From assembly GCA_028751875.1 (NCBI GenBank), contig CM054158.1:54457360-54521359 (forward strand): a stretch of 64,000 nt of DNA, in the 5' to 3' direction. Position numbers and translations under genes: made by a program. Positions 1 through 11,735 of this stretch are shown here, piece by piece; the stretch's first letter is position 1, and each line of letters begins with the position of its first letter. Under the pieces are notes generated by a model. That model made no database searches. It was not told where the DNA came from and saw only the letters and a program-made list of their open reading frames with translations. Source of the stretch: Rapana venosa (taxonomy: Eukaryota; Mollusca; Gastropoda; Neogastropoda; Muricidae).

Positions 1-114
1 GGGAGGGAAAGAGAGAGGAGGGAGAGAGAGACAGACAGACAGTATAAAGAGAGACAGACAGACAAAGACAAACAGAAAGAGAAAGAGAGAGAGAGACAGA
101 CAGACAAACAGAGA

Positions 115-178
<64 letters not shown>

Positions 179-190
179 GAGAGGGGAAGA
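1..190. repeat. GA-rich microsatellite with GACA interruptions
   Basis: Nearly pure GA dinucleotides broken by short GACA and AAGA variants. It abuts the 3' end of a minus-strand LINE piece, so in the LINE's orientation the element ends in (CT)n. Confidence 0.95.
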
Positions 191-1270
<1,080 letters not shown>

Positions 1271-1326
1271 AAAGCAGGTAAGCTTTACATATGGACCTCA
1301 AAAGGCAATTCGTATAAATGTGTTAG

Positions 1327-1500
1327 GCATGTATGTATGTATGTATGTATGTATGTATGTATGTATGTATGTATGTATGTATGTATGTATGCATGTATGC
1401 ATGTATGTATGTGTGTATGTATGTATGTGTGTGTATGTATATATATGTGTATATATACATATAATGTGTGTGTGTATTTTTGTACATGTGTGTATGTGTT
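1327..1500. repeat. (ATGT)n microsatellite grading into GT and AT repeats
   Basis: About 20 ATGT units with a few GCAT variants, then mixed TGTG and TATA. Reading frames across it (Met-Tyr-Val-Cys repeats) are artefacts of the tetranucleotide. Confidence 0.95.
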
Positions 1501-1529
1501 TTCTTTCTTTCTTTCTTTACTTATTCTTT

Positions 1530-1655
1530 TATTTCGAAGATAATGGAATAAGTACTCATGCGCTTTGTTGCATCCAGTCCCCGTGTGTATGCAGTTTTGT
1601 AAATTTTGTCATCTATTCCCTCTGGCCTACTCTTCCGATAAACGGAAACAGGTTT
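1530..1655 (-). mobile_element. SINE fragment carrying tail 1 (cut by assembly gap)
   Basis: On the minus strand this stretch reads through a body segment (GATGACAAAATTTACAAAAC), then ACTGGATGCAACAAAGC and TTCCATTATCTTCGAAATAA. The same order occurs at 52081-52235 (minus) and 56088-56418 (plus). The upstream half is lost in the N gap. Confidence 0.7.
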
Positions 1656-2155
1656 NNNNNNNNNNNNNNNNNNNNNNNNNNNNNNNNNNNNNNNNNNNNN
1701 NNNNNNNNNNNNNNNNNNNNNNNNNNNNNNNNNNNNNNNNNNNNNNNNNNNNNNNNNNNNNNNNNNNNNNNNNNNNNNNNNNNNNNNNNNNNNNNNNNNN
1801 NNNNNNNNNNNNNNNNNNNNNNNNNNNNNNNNNNNNNNNNNNNNNNNNNNNNNNNNNNNNNNNNNNNNNNNNNNNNNNNNNNNNNNNNNNNNNNNNNNNN
1901 NNNNNNNNNNNNNNNNNNNNNNNNNNNNNNNNNNNNNNNNNNNNNNNNNNNNNNNNNNNNNNNNNNNNNNNNNNNNNNNNNNNNNNNNNNNNNNNNNNNN
2001 NNNNNNNNNNNNNNNNNNNNNNNNNNNNNNNNNNNNNNNNNNNNNNNNNNNNNNNNNNNNNNNNNNNNNNNNNNNNNNNNNNNNNNNNNNNNNNNNNNNN
2101 NNNNNNNNNNNNNNNNNNNNNNNNNNNNNNNNNNNNNNNNNNNNNNNNNNNNNNN
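1656..2155. other. Assembly gap, 500 N
   Basis: Exactly 500 N, a conventional placeholder for a gap of unknown size. Open frames reported across it are meaningless. Confidence 1.
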
Positions 2156-2195
2156 CTTTTTCGGTTTTTTGTGAAAAATTTCAAAGGTTCGCTGT

Positions 2196-2535
2196 GTGTT
2201 ACTGAATCTGCAGTCCTTGCATCAACCCCCCAACAAGAAGAACATCACAATCCTCTTGACCCTCCATTATATTCCCCACTATAATTTCCATATCATGTAA
2301 ATAACAAACAGAACCACTTCTTTGGTAGTATGGACTCCCACTAGGTGGGATGTAGGTAGGTATCAGTATAACATCATTGATTCCACCATACAGTGATTTC
2401 GACAGTCTTAGTATTAACAAATGATCGTTTGAAGAGTCAACTGTTACTACATGTTGGGCAATGTTTTTCTTAATCATACACAGAATACCCCCTGAACGAT
2501 GACCCTGATGGAGTTGATAGCAGGAGACACGTACT
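2196..2535 (-). mobile_element. LINE AP-endonuclease domain fragment
   Basis: The minus frame 2477-2199 encodes about 92 residues that read like the middle of an APE-type LINE endonuclease. There is an IKKN start, a YIPPSGSPYY stretch matching the usual YxPPxGSPYY segment, and a terminal CDVLLVGGLMQ block in the place of the family's (V/I)xGDxNxR motif. The catalytic Asp of GD is Gly here, so the enzyme would be dead. An upstream minus-strand stretch (2480-2535) continues in another frame. It could belong to the same lineage as the C-terminal piece at 191-856. The N gap prevents a decision. Confidence 0.65.
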
Positions 2536-2575
2536 TCACATGATTGATAAAGTGATAAGACAAGTGAGAGGGAAA

Positions 2576-2576
2576 G

Positions 2577-2675
<99 letters not shown>

Positions 2676-2692
2676 AGGAAAGAGAGAGAGTT
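2576..2692. repeat. (GA)n microsatellite
   Basis: GA repeats with short GAAA leaders and a GATAGAGAAGG break. Confidence 0.96.
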
Positions 2693-2730
2693 GAGCTATA
2701 TAAGGAACACTATTGCGTTAACTTAGGAAT

Positions 2731-2735
2731 CAAAT

Positions 2736-2782
<47 letters not shown>

Positions 2783-3109
2783 CCTACCTACCTATCTATC
2801 TATCTATCGATCGATCGATCTATCGATCGATCGATCGATCTATCGATCGATCGATCGATCAATATATCTATCTAACTATCGATCTATCGATCGATCGATC
2901 GATAGATAGATAGATAGGTAGGTAGATAGATAGTAGTAGATAGATAGATAGACAGATAGATAGATAGATTGATCGATCGATCGATCGATAGATAGATAGA
3001 TAGATCGATAGATAGGTAGATAAAGAGAGATCGATCGATCAATATATCTATCTAACTATCGATCTATCGATCGATCGATCGATCAATCAATCAATCAATC
3101 AATATATCC

Positions 3110-3149
<40 letters not shown>

Positions 3150-3443
3150 CTCTATCTATCTATCTATTTATCTATCTATCTATATATCTACCTATCTATC
3201 TATCTATCTACCTACCTATCTATCTATCTATCTATCTATCTACCTACCTATCTATCTGTCTGTTTATCTATCTATCTATCTATCTATCTATCTGTCTATC
3301 TATCTATCTATCTATCTATCTGTCTGTCTATCTATCTATCTGTCTGTTTGTTTGTCTGTCTATATGTCTGTCTGTCTGTCTTTAGCCCTCTCTGTCTGTC
3401 TGTCTGTCTGTCTCTCTGTCTGTCTGTCTGTTCTGTCTTCTCT

Positions 3444-3481
<38 letters not shown>

Positions 3482-3487
3482 TTTCTC
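2731..3487. repeat. Composite tetranucleotide array: TATC, GATC, GATA, TGTC, then CT
   Basis: (TATC)n runs to about 2805, followed by (ATCG)n, then the complementary (GATA)n at 2900-3020, then (TATC)n again to 3340, (TGTC)n to 3435 and (CT)n to 3487. A stretch ending in CAATATATCTATCTAACTAT with flanking GATC repeats occurs twice (about 2843-2902 and 3029-3084). The strand switches make it strongly self-complementary. Confidence 0.95.
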
Positions 3488-5285
3488 TCTCCAGACTTAG
3501 CCATAGAATTTTGGATAAACACTTTTACTGCTATTTACAACAAACATGCCCCACTAAAAATCATTAGAATCAAATATACCTCCAAACCACCTTGGCTCAC
3601 TAAGGAACTAGAAGAAGCATGCTATCTTAGAGACCTTTTAAAAGAACATAAATATTATGAAGAGTCAAAAAAATTCAGAAATGCCATAAACTCACAAAAA
3701 CGGCGAGAAAAAAGAAATATTTCCAAGACTTACTATCCACCAAACAAAACCCAAAGACTGTATGGCGAGCCATAAATCAAATAACTAACAAACAAGCATC
3801 TTCCAAAACAAATGTAATCAAAGACGTTACTGCTGAACAACTTAACAATCATTTCATTAATGTCTCTACTAACATTATTAAAAATGATAAATCAAAGTCC
3901 AATAAACTCAATGAACTAAAACAATACTTGAAAGGAAAGCATACTCCTTCAAAACTTCACATTCCATTTATGTCTGTTCTTGAGGTCTATGGTTATCTAA
4001 CTCACCTCAAACAATCAAGAACGCGTGGTCTTGATGGAATAGACAGCAGAATATTGAAGCTATCAGCTCCAGTTATCACAGACACACTAACATATATACT
4101 TAACCTTTGTCTTGAAAAAAACCATTTCCCAACCCTTAAAAACACTAAGAATCCCCCCACAACCGGTGACACTTCAGACCCCTCAAACTATAGCCCTTTT
4201 TCCTTTCATATTACCCTTTTCCAAAACCCTTTGGGAACAACAAATAAACAAACACTATCCGTCATTTAGATCCACCAATTAACCCCCCTTTAATCAGTCT
4301 GGATTTAGAAAAAAATCACTAAATGTCATACTGAAACTACCAAAAGACCCTCAACTATGCAAATACATAATAATAAAAAAAATGGAATTTAAAGCGCTAT
4401 ATCTTCCCAGAGACAAATAAAAGCGCTTGCACTCAACTCTTTTCAACGCCCATACAACCAGTGAAAGCAATAGTTCCATCAAGCCCAAAATTGTGCAAAA
4501 CACGCACACACACACAACACACAAAGGTCACAAAACCCTGGCAGGGAAAAATAGAATTTTGGTTGTTGAAGGGGGGGAAAAAAAAAACAACAAAATGAGA
4601 TGAGCGGGAGGGGTAAAATTTTTAGGTACATGCCCAAAGAGTATCCCAAAAATTTCTAAAATCAAGATTTCCCTTGACTTTCATTAAAGGAAAATACCCT
4701 TCCCAAATTCTTATATAAAATTTCCTCAATAGACTATGCTTCTACCCTAGGGGGTTCTGCTAGTGAAAAAACACAAATGAAACCGGGTTACGGGAGTTTT
4801 GTACAAACGAGCTCTCAAACTGGTTTTTTAAAAAAAGACAAGCTTACTAAAAGCGGGACTATACTCAATTAAATATTCCCCCCCTTAAGCCAACGCCTAA
4901 AAAATTAACAAAGGATCATAAAGTTAAATGACATGACGGGAAATGTTCCATCATATTTAAAAAAGCCCAAAATTCCCCCAAAAACCCAATCCAAAAATAC
5001 TATAAAAGCCCATTTCCCCCTTTTCCAAAATAGATTTATTCAAATTAGTCTACTTTACTCAGGCCCTATGCTGTGGAACCCCCTTCCCGATTCAGTTAAA
5101 ACAACATCAATCAATAACAATCTACAAAACTAAATTAAATCAACTCCCCTTGATAATAAAAACAAAAACAAACCCAGTCCATGCCTTAAAAAACAAAGTT
5201 GCATATTCCTTCCCCCCTTTCCTTTCTGCCTTTTCCATCCACCTATTTTCCCTTCCCCTTTTCCCCTTTACCTGTATGTATGTCA
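3488..5285 (+). mobile_element. CR1-like LINE, copy 1: 5'-truncated ORF2 and 3' end, with internal insertion
   Basis: Begins within ORF2 right after a (CT)n tract and aligns by eye with the reverse complement of the long minus-strand copy at 26.9-29.7 kb. Frames encode the linker before the RT (PPWLTKELEEACYLRD), then NVIKDVTAEQLNNHFIN and the RT entry GLDGIDSRILKLSAP. From about 4130 the sequence decays. The catalytic RT core is missing, and a piece with tail 2 sits at about 4365-4600. After 4610 the C-terminal region returns, ending with the SGPMLWNPLPDS stretch near 5058-5095. The 3' UTR leads into (CT)n at about 5290. Frameshifts are frequent, so this is a dead copy. Confidence 0.85.
4365..4600 (-). 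mobile_element. Tail-2 element fragment inserted in CR1-like LINE
   Basis: ATAATAATAAAA followed by AAAGCGCTATATCTTCCC and AAATAAAAGCGCTTGCA is the reverse complement of tail 2 (compare 52807-52885 and 54988-55065). About 150 bp of AC-rich sequence follows before LINE sequence resumes. The exact right edge is unclear. Confidence 0.6.
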
Positions 5286-5400
5286 GACTGTTGTCCCCCT
5301 CTCTCTCTTCTCTCTCTCTCTTCCCCTCTCTCTCTCCTTCCCCTTCTCTCCCCTCTCTTCTCTCTCTCTCTCTCCCCCCCCTCTTCTTCTCTCAAAAATT
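5286..5400. repeat. (CT)n-rich tract
   Basis: CT dinucleotides with CCC interruptions directly after the CR1-like 3' UTR. Confidence 0.9.
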
Positions 5401-6980
5401 TTTTTTGTTGTTTTAAAGTGAGTCTTTGCAAGTGAAGCTTTTTTTTAATTTTTTTAAATTTTTTTTTTTAAATTTTTTTTTTTTTTTAAAAAAAATTATT
5501 ATTTTAATTTTTTTTTTTTTTTTCTTCACTTTTTGTTATAAGAAAAAAATTTTAAACATAACAAAATATGTGTTAATCTTTACGAGTATTAAAAGAAATA
5601 AGGGGTTCACAAATTTATGATCTGCTATTTTGAGAATGTTTTTCAGTTTAGTTTTTCCCATTTTTATTTGTCTTGTTTGTTTACAAAAAAAAAAGCATAA
5701 AACTTTAAAAAACACACACAAAAACACACCCCAAACACAAAAAACCCTCTCCCCTCTCTCCCCATTTTTTTCCCCCCCCCCCCCCCCCCTCTCTCTCTTA
5801 CCTACAAAAGTATAGTGTTCCCTTTTTTTGACTTTTAGCGATTTTTTTTCTCCTTTTTGTTTTAGTGTTTTTGACGTTTGGGGGTTTTTTTTTTTCATGG
5901 CGTTCAAATTTTTACAGAAAATTTTGAAAAAAATATTGATGGTGATCCTGTCTTTCTCGGAAATTTTTCATTTAGTATTAAACCCTTTAAACAGGGACCC
6001 CCTCTCCTCTTCTCTTTTCCTCTCTCTCCTCTTCTCTTCTTCTCTCTCCCCTTCCCCGACCTTATGAATTGGCCCCCCCCCCCCCTTTTTTCCCCTTTCC
6101 TTGTTTTTTTTTTGTATGAGTATTTCGGTATTGAGTTTTTTTTTAATTATCTTGACATATAATCTGCATGATATAAACAAAATTTTGGGGTTGCCCCGGG
6201 GATCCCGCACTGCCTTTAGAATTATATATTTTAGAGTTTTCCCCCTGAAAAACACACCCCCCCCCACCCCTCTTCTCCCCCCCTTTTCTCTCTCTTTTCT
6301 CTCTTTTCCCCCTCTATCTCTCTCTCTCTTTTCTCTCCCCCCCTCTCTCTTTTCTCTCTTCCCCTCCCTCTCTCTCTCTCTTTACCTTATAGAAAAAAGT
6401 GGTTGTTGTTTTTTTGTTTTTTTCTTTCTCTTTCTTTTCTTTTTTTGTTTTTATTGTGTAAGAGTATGGGGATTGAGGGTTTTTTTTTAAATTTTTTTAA
6501 TTAAATTTTGTTTTTTATTATTATTTTTTTTTTTTTTTTTTTCATAACTATTTTTTGTTGAGTAATCAAAATAATGTCCAAAGGGGATCGGGAATTTAGG
6601 TTTTATTTTTTTGTTTTTTTTAATTAATTTTTTATTATTATTATTATTATTTTTTTTTTTTATTTTTTTCATAACATATTTTTTGTATGAAATAATCAAA
6701 ATAATGTCCCAAAGGTGATCGTTTTACTGTTTTGAGAATTTTATCTTTAGTACCCCCTTTTAAAAAGGGAAACACCACACCACCCCCCACACACACCCCT
6801 CCTTTTCTCTCCTCTCTCTCTCTTTTCCTCTCTCTCTCTCTCTCCTCTGTATTTTGGCCTAAAACCGTAAGCAATTAATTTTATTCTCTCCCCTCCTCTC
6901 TTTCTCTCTTCTCTTCTCTTTCTCTCTCTCTCTTTTTCTCTCTCATTCTCTTCTTCCCCTTTTTCTTTCTATCTCCCCCT
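5401..6980. repeat. Homopolymer-rich, degraded repeated segment without genes
   Basis: Mostly T runs, A runs, C runs and (CT)n. A fuzzy motif recurs: GAGTAT..GGTATTGAG, an AT-rich stretch with AATCAAAATAATGTCC, a GGTGATC or GGGATCG piece, then CCTGAAAAACACACC and (CT)n. Examples lie near 5860-6070, 6110-6400, 6460-6600 and 6660-6850. No credible reading frame was seen. Confidence 0.6.
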
Positions 6981-7310
6981 TTAAAAAAGGCCCTCATGAT
7001 GTTTTTAAAAATAATGACAAAGGAACCCTTTTTCCCCCATCCTTAAAAGACAAGTTCCCAAAGAATCATTCCAGAAAAAACCCAAAAGCCCTTTTTGTCC
7101 CCAAACCCAAGATAGATTTGTTCAAAACTAGCTTACTTTTTCTCAGGCCCCGTGTGTGGAACTCCCTTCCTGACCCCATTTTGACAACTCCAAACAAAAC
7201 AATCTTCAAAAGTTTATTTTTTTTATCCCCTTAATTTCAAACAAAAATAAAAATCCACAATTGGGTCTGTTGGAAACAAAAAATAAATATATCCCCCCCC
7301 TTGCATTATA
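6981..7310 (+). mobile_element. CR1-like LINE, copy 2: 3' end only
   Basis: The sequence from CATGATGTTT through AAGACAAGTTCCCAAAGAATC to GTGTGGAACTCCCTTCCTGA matches the last part of ORF2 in the minus-strand copy (reverse complement of about 27190-26950). The 3' UTR with AAAAATCCACAATTG and TCTGTTGGAAACAAA follows. (CT)n tracts lie on both sides (6890-6975 and 7311-7405). Confidence 0.82.
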
Positions 7311-7405
7311 CCAAATTCCCTCTCTCTTCTCTTTCCCCCTCCTCCCCCCCTCTCTCTCTTTCTCTCCCCTCCTTTTCCCCCTCTCTCTCCCCCTCTCTCT
7401 CTGTT
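7311..7405. repeat. (CT)n-rich tract
   Basis: CT repeats with C runs between a CR1-like 3' end and the conserved non-coding block. Confidence 0.9.
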
Positions 7406-8740
7406 TAAATGACATTAGTGGCTTGCTTTGGGAAAAGTAAGGGGTGTTTTGGGGTGTGCCCTGCTTGTTTTGATTTTTTTTAAAAAATGAACTTGTTTTG
7501 AGTTTTCCCCCCTTAAAATGAAGTTTTTGGGTTTTATTTTTTTTGTTAATTTCGAATGGTATGGATTGTTAATTTTCCCAAAGTTTTTGTTTGGGGCAAT
7601 TTCATTTTCTTTTGTGGGGGGGGGCTTTGGGATCCCAATTTTTAATAATGTTATAAAAGGGTTGCGCATTTCATGAATTTTGTGTGTGTGTATATGGGTG
7701 TGTATGGTGTATGTGTGTGTCAGTGAGTAGAAATTTTGGGCGCCCTTCCTGTGTAAGGATAAAGAGCGGAAAGAAAGAGTTTGTGTGTTTATTGTTAAAA
7801 AATGCTGATGTTAGACTGGTCATTTTTTGATGTTTTGTGGCTTGCGTCTTGAATAAATAATGTTTATTCCTGGTTTTGTCTGTACAAGTTGGTTATGTAT
7901 TTTGAATTAGAATGTGTCTATTTCTTGTAGGGGGGAAAAAGTCTTGCAAAAGGAATGTATCCAGGATGTGTGTGTGTGAGTGTTATGTGGAGAGTGGTTG
8001 TGGGGTTTTTGTGGTGTTGGCATGCTTTTGGCATACGGCGTAAGTGTGTGTGTATGGTTGTATGTGGTGTGTGTGTGTGTGTGGGGCACGCGCGCGCGCG
8101 CACGCTTTTTTTAGCTGGATTTTTGGGGGTTTGTTGTTTTTTAGGGGGGGGGGGGTGTTGGAAGGGAGTGTTTTGTGGGTCTTTTTTTTTTTTTTTAATT
8201 GGGTTTTTGTTTATTCATTTGTTTTTTCTTTCTTGTTTTTTTCACAAATTGAAGGGGAGTTTTGAGTGAAATATTTCATTGTTATTTGAAATGATCTTGT
8301 TTTTTAATTAATTGTTTTAATATTTTAAACAAGTATGGTCCCCTTTTGACAATGTGTGTTTTTTATCTTTATGCTTTTTAAAGTTTGGTTGTGTTATTTT
8401 TCTTGGCTCTGTTGTTGTTCTTGTTCTTGTTTTGTTGCTGTCTGTTTTTTTCTCTTTTTTATCATCTTTGTTGGTTTGGGTTTTTCCTTCTCTTTTTTTT
8501 TTTGTTTTTTTTGGTTTTTTTTTGGGGGGGGGGGGGGTGGGGGGTTTTGGGGGTTTTTTTTGGTTTTTTTTTTTGGGGGGTTTTTGGGGGGGGGGGGGTT
8601 TGGGGGGGGGGGGGGGAGCTGTTTGAAAAGGGTTATTTATTTTTTAATGGAACTGGATTGGATTTTAAAAGATGTTTTAACCCGGGGGGTAGAAAAAGCA
8701 ATGTTCTTTTCTCCTCAAATGTTTTTTACCCCCCTTTCCC
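7406..8740 (+). mobile_element. Non-coding 3' block of the CR1-like element, ending in a degraded tail 1
   Basis: This is an inverted homologue of 25380-26800. Shared landmarks in order: TTTTCCCCCCTTAAAATGAA, a GT-rich stretch, AATGCTGATGTTAGA, the GCGC run at 8088-8104, GAAATGATCTTGTTTTTTAA, TCATCTTTGTTGGTTTGG, a G-rich run, GGAGCTGTTTGAAAAGGGTT and a blurred tail 1 at about 8655-8735. The order LINE 3' end, (CT)n, block, tail is the same at both loci. No protein-coding content. Confidence 0.7.
8521..8617 (+). repeat. G-rich run
   Basis: Several runs of 6 to 14 G separated by T. The equivalent in the 25.5-kb copy is the C run at about 25553-25582. Confidence 0.85.
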
Positions 8741-9019
8741 CCCCCAATAAATTTTTTTTAAAAACCCAAACATACTTTATTTCTTTTTTAACCCGTTAAA
8801 TATTGGCCCCATAATTCCTTTTTAAATTTATTTTAAATGAAAACTAAAGTTTATTTTAAATATAAGGGGGTTAAAATTTTTGTTATAATTTCTTTTTTCT
8901 TTTTCTTTTTTCTCTCTCTCTCCTCTCTTCTCTCTCTCTCTCTCTCTCTCTCTCCTTTTCCCCTCTTTTTTGCTTTTTTTCTTTGTTTTTTTGGTGATTT
9001 TTTTTTTTTCGTTGTTTGT

Positions 9020-9171
9020 TTTTTGGGGTTTTGGGGGTGTTGGGGGGGGTTGGGGGTGTGGGGGTGGGGGGGGTGTGTGGGGGTGGGGGGAAAGGGGGGG
9101 GGGGGTTTTTTTTTTTTTTTTTTTGGTTTTTTTTGGGGGGGGTGGGGTTTTTTTTTTTTTTTGTTTTTTTG

Positions 9172-9202
<31 letters not shown>

Positions 9203-9207
9203 TGGGG

Positions 9208-9287
<80 letters not shown>

Positions 9288-9446
9288 TGTTGTTTTTTTT
9301 GTTTTTTTTTTTGTTTGGGGTTTTGGGTTATTTTTTTTTTTCATTTGTTTTTTAAAGTTCTTGTTTTTTTTTTTTTTTTTTTTGTTTTTTGGAAGGGTGT
9401 TTTTGTTGCTTTTGTTGTTGTTTTTTTTTTGTTTTTTTTCGGGGGG

Positions 9447-9483
<37 letters not shown>

Positions 9484-9700
9484 GGGTTTTGTTTGTTTGT
9501 TTTTTTTTTTTTTTGGGTTTGGGTTTTTTTTTTTTTTGGGGGGGGGGGGTTCGGGGGTATTTTTTTGTCTTTTGCTCGTCGGGGTTGTTTTTTTGTTTTT
9601 TTGTTTGTTTGTTTGTTGGTTTTTTTTTTTTTTTTCTTTTTCTCTTTTTTTTTTAAAAAAAAAATTTTTTTCCCCTTTGCTTCTTCTGCTTAAAAGTACG
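9020..9700 (+). repeat. G and T homopolymer region
   Basis: G runs at 9030-9110, then T runs including about 80 nearly pure T around 9207-9285, then mixed T/G to 9650. No gene. Phe/Gly-rich frames here are homopolymer artefacts. It is likely unreliable consensus. Confidence 0.8.
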
Positions 9701-10440
9701 AGTACTGAGTGATTTTAAATGGGCCCCCAATGGGCGGGGTTTGGGGAAGTAAAAAGAACTGAATACTTTTCATTACCCTGGAAAAAAAAATTTTTTTCTT
9801 TTTATTTAAAATGTGTAGATTTTTTTTTTAAAGACTTTTTGGTTTTTTTCCCCCTTTTTTATTTTTGAGAGTTTTAGGGGTATTGAAATTATTTTATTAC
9901 CATGACATTCAATTTCCCTTGAACAAAATTAAAAAGTGTTTGTGTTGATCGGTGCTGTGTGGAAATTCCATTTTAGAAATTTTCCCTTTGAAACCCCCCC
10001 CCCCCCCCCCCCCCCCCCACACACACACTCAAACACACACCACACACACCCAACACAACACACACACACCGCGGGGCGGGCGCACGCTCAAACCCACACA
10101 CACACCCACACTACTCCCCCAAAACCACCCCCCAAAATTCTCCCCCCAAAAACGACGGGTTATTTTTTAATTTCTTTTGGGTTTTGGGTTTCTTGTTTTT
10201 ATTGTGGGGATGTATGGGTTTAAATTTGTTTCATTATCATGACTTAATTTGAAACGAGTTAATCTAAAATGAGTGTTAAAGGGATGAATACTGTTTGGGA
10301 TTTAATATAATTCCCCCCCTTATTTTTTTTCTGAAATACACACCACACACTCTCTGTCTAGTTTTCTCTCTCCTCTCTCCCCTTTTTATCGCCCTTTGCT
10401 TTTAGTCAATTTAAAACCTGTTTAAAGGATTCTTTTTTTT
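9701..10440. repeat. Degraded stretch with poly-C and (AC)n
   Basis: Contains a run of about 25 C at 9994-10018 followed by an AC-rich stretch to about 10130. Two further fuzzy copies of the motif ATTATCATGACATT-like plus TTGAAA sequence lie near 9890-9980 and 10225-10330. No gene seen. Confidence 0.6.
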
Positions 10441-11008
10441 TAATTTTCAATACTTTAATGGACTTGCCTCTGTACTTAATTTTTTAATGAGTGCCCTATT
10501 TCAATATCTTATAACATGTTTTAAAAAAAGTGTGTACCTTTTGACAATGTGTAGATGTTTATTTTTTTATGACTTATTAATTTTGGTTGTGTTTTTTTTC
10601 TTGGCTTTGTTGTTGCTCTTTTCTTGTTGTTGTTGTTTTTCTGTTTTTCTTTTTTATATTTTTTGTTGGTTTGGTTTTTCTTCTCTTTTGTTTGTTTGTT
10701 TGTTTTGGTTGGGGTTTTTTGGGGGGTGGGGGGGGGGGGGTGGGGGTTATCTTAGGATTTTTTTTTAAATTTGCTTGGGGGGGGGGGGGGGGGGGGTTTT
10801 TTGGGGGGGAAAGCTTTTTTTAAAAGGGTTTTTTCCCCTTGTTTTTTTTGGCGAGACGGTATAAGAAAATTGGGTTATTATTTTTAAGATGTACCCCAAA
10901 GGGGCCCGGGGACTGGATTTTAAAAAAGGGAAACATTTTGGGTTATTCCCTTAAACCCCGAAAAAAAAAGGGAAATTTTTCATTGTCATTGTCATTGTCA
11001 AAGTCTCC
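10441..11008 (+). mobile_element. Second copy of the distal block with tail 1
   Basis: TTTTGACAATGTGTAGATGT, TTGGCTTTGTTGTTGCTC and a G-rich run repeat the distal part of the 7406-8740 block. A degraded tail 1 follows: GGGGACTGGATTTTAAAAAA near 10910 and a terminal CATTGT hexamer repeat at 10981-11002. Confidence 0.7.
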
Positions 11009-11735
11009 CCCTCCCCCCCCCCCACGCACAGCACCACGAGCGAGACAGGGATAGAAAACCAAGTGTCATCAATCAGCAGTGGCGTCCTTTTACTTTTCGG
11101 CAGGAAAAAATTTTTGGGAGATTAAACCTTAAAAAAACCCCCCTCTCTAAACCCCACAGCACCCAAAACACCACCCAAAAAACAACCAATGTCCCGAAGC
11201 AAAAAAAAAACCCCCTACAAAAATGAATAAACAAAAATTTTGAGAGAAAAGGAAAAAAAATTTTAAAAGCAAACCCAAATCCAAAAACAACCCTTTAAAA
11301 AAAATTGAGACAGAGGTTCAGGTTGGGAAAAAAAGAGGGGAGAGATAAGGGCACAGAGAGGGAAAAGAGACAGACAGACAGGGCAGATAAAAGAAACTCC
11401 CCGGGGATGCTGGGGGCCAGTCAGCAAACAAAACAGCATCCCCGTTTTTGGGAAAATTAAAGTGCTAGGAAATTCCCCCGTTTTCAAACCCTCTTTTTCC
11501 CTTTCCTTTTTTTTTCCGTTTCCCCCTTTTGTTGTTTCTGCCTTACTGGTTTTATTGCCCCGCCTCTTTTTCCCCCAGAAAAATTTAAAACAATTCTTAT
11601 CACGCCAATGTCGGATGCGCGGGGCCTTTACTTGTCAGGCGCTTTAAAAGGCAGCTTGACGCGTTTTTTTTCATATGCAGACAACAATAGGGTTGTCGAG
11701 GTTCGTTGGGGCAAAAGGGCGACGACGGCGGACGA
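11009..11735. other. Unassigned stretch
   Basis: About 700 bp of mixed sequence with homopolymer runs. No convincing coding frame, tail or SINE box was recognised. Confidence 0.5.

Noticed and set aside
1320..2284. Frames of 185-284 codons
   Set aside because: They cross the 500-N gap and consist mostly of undetermined residues.
8837..9693. Phe/Gly-rich open frames
   Set aside because: They are translations of T and G homopolymers in unreliable sequence.
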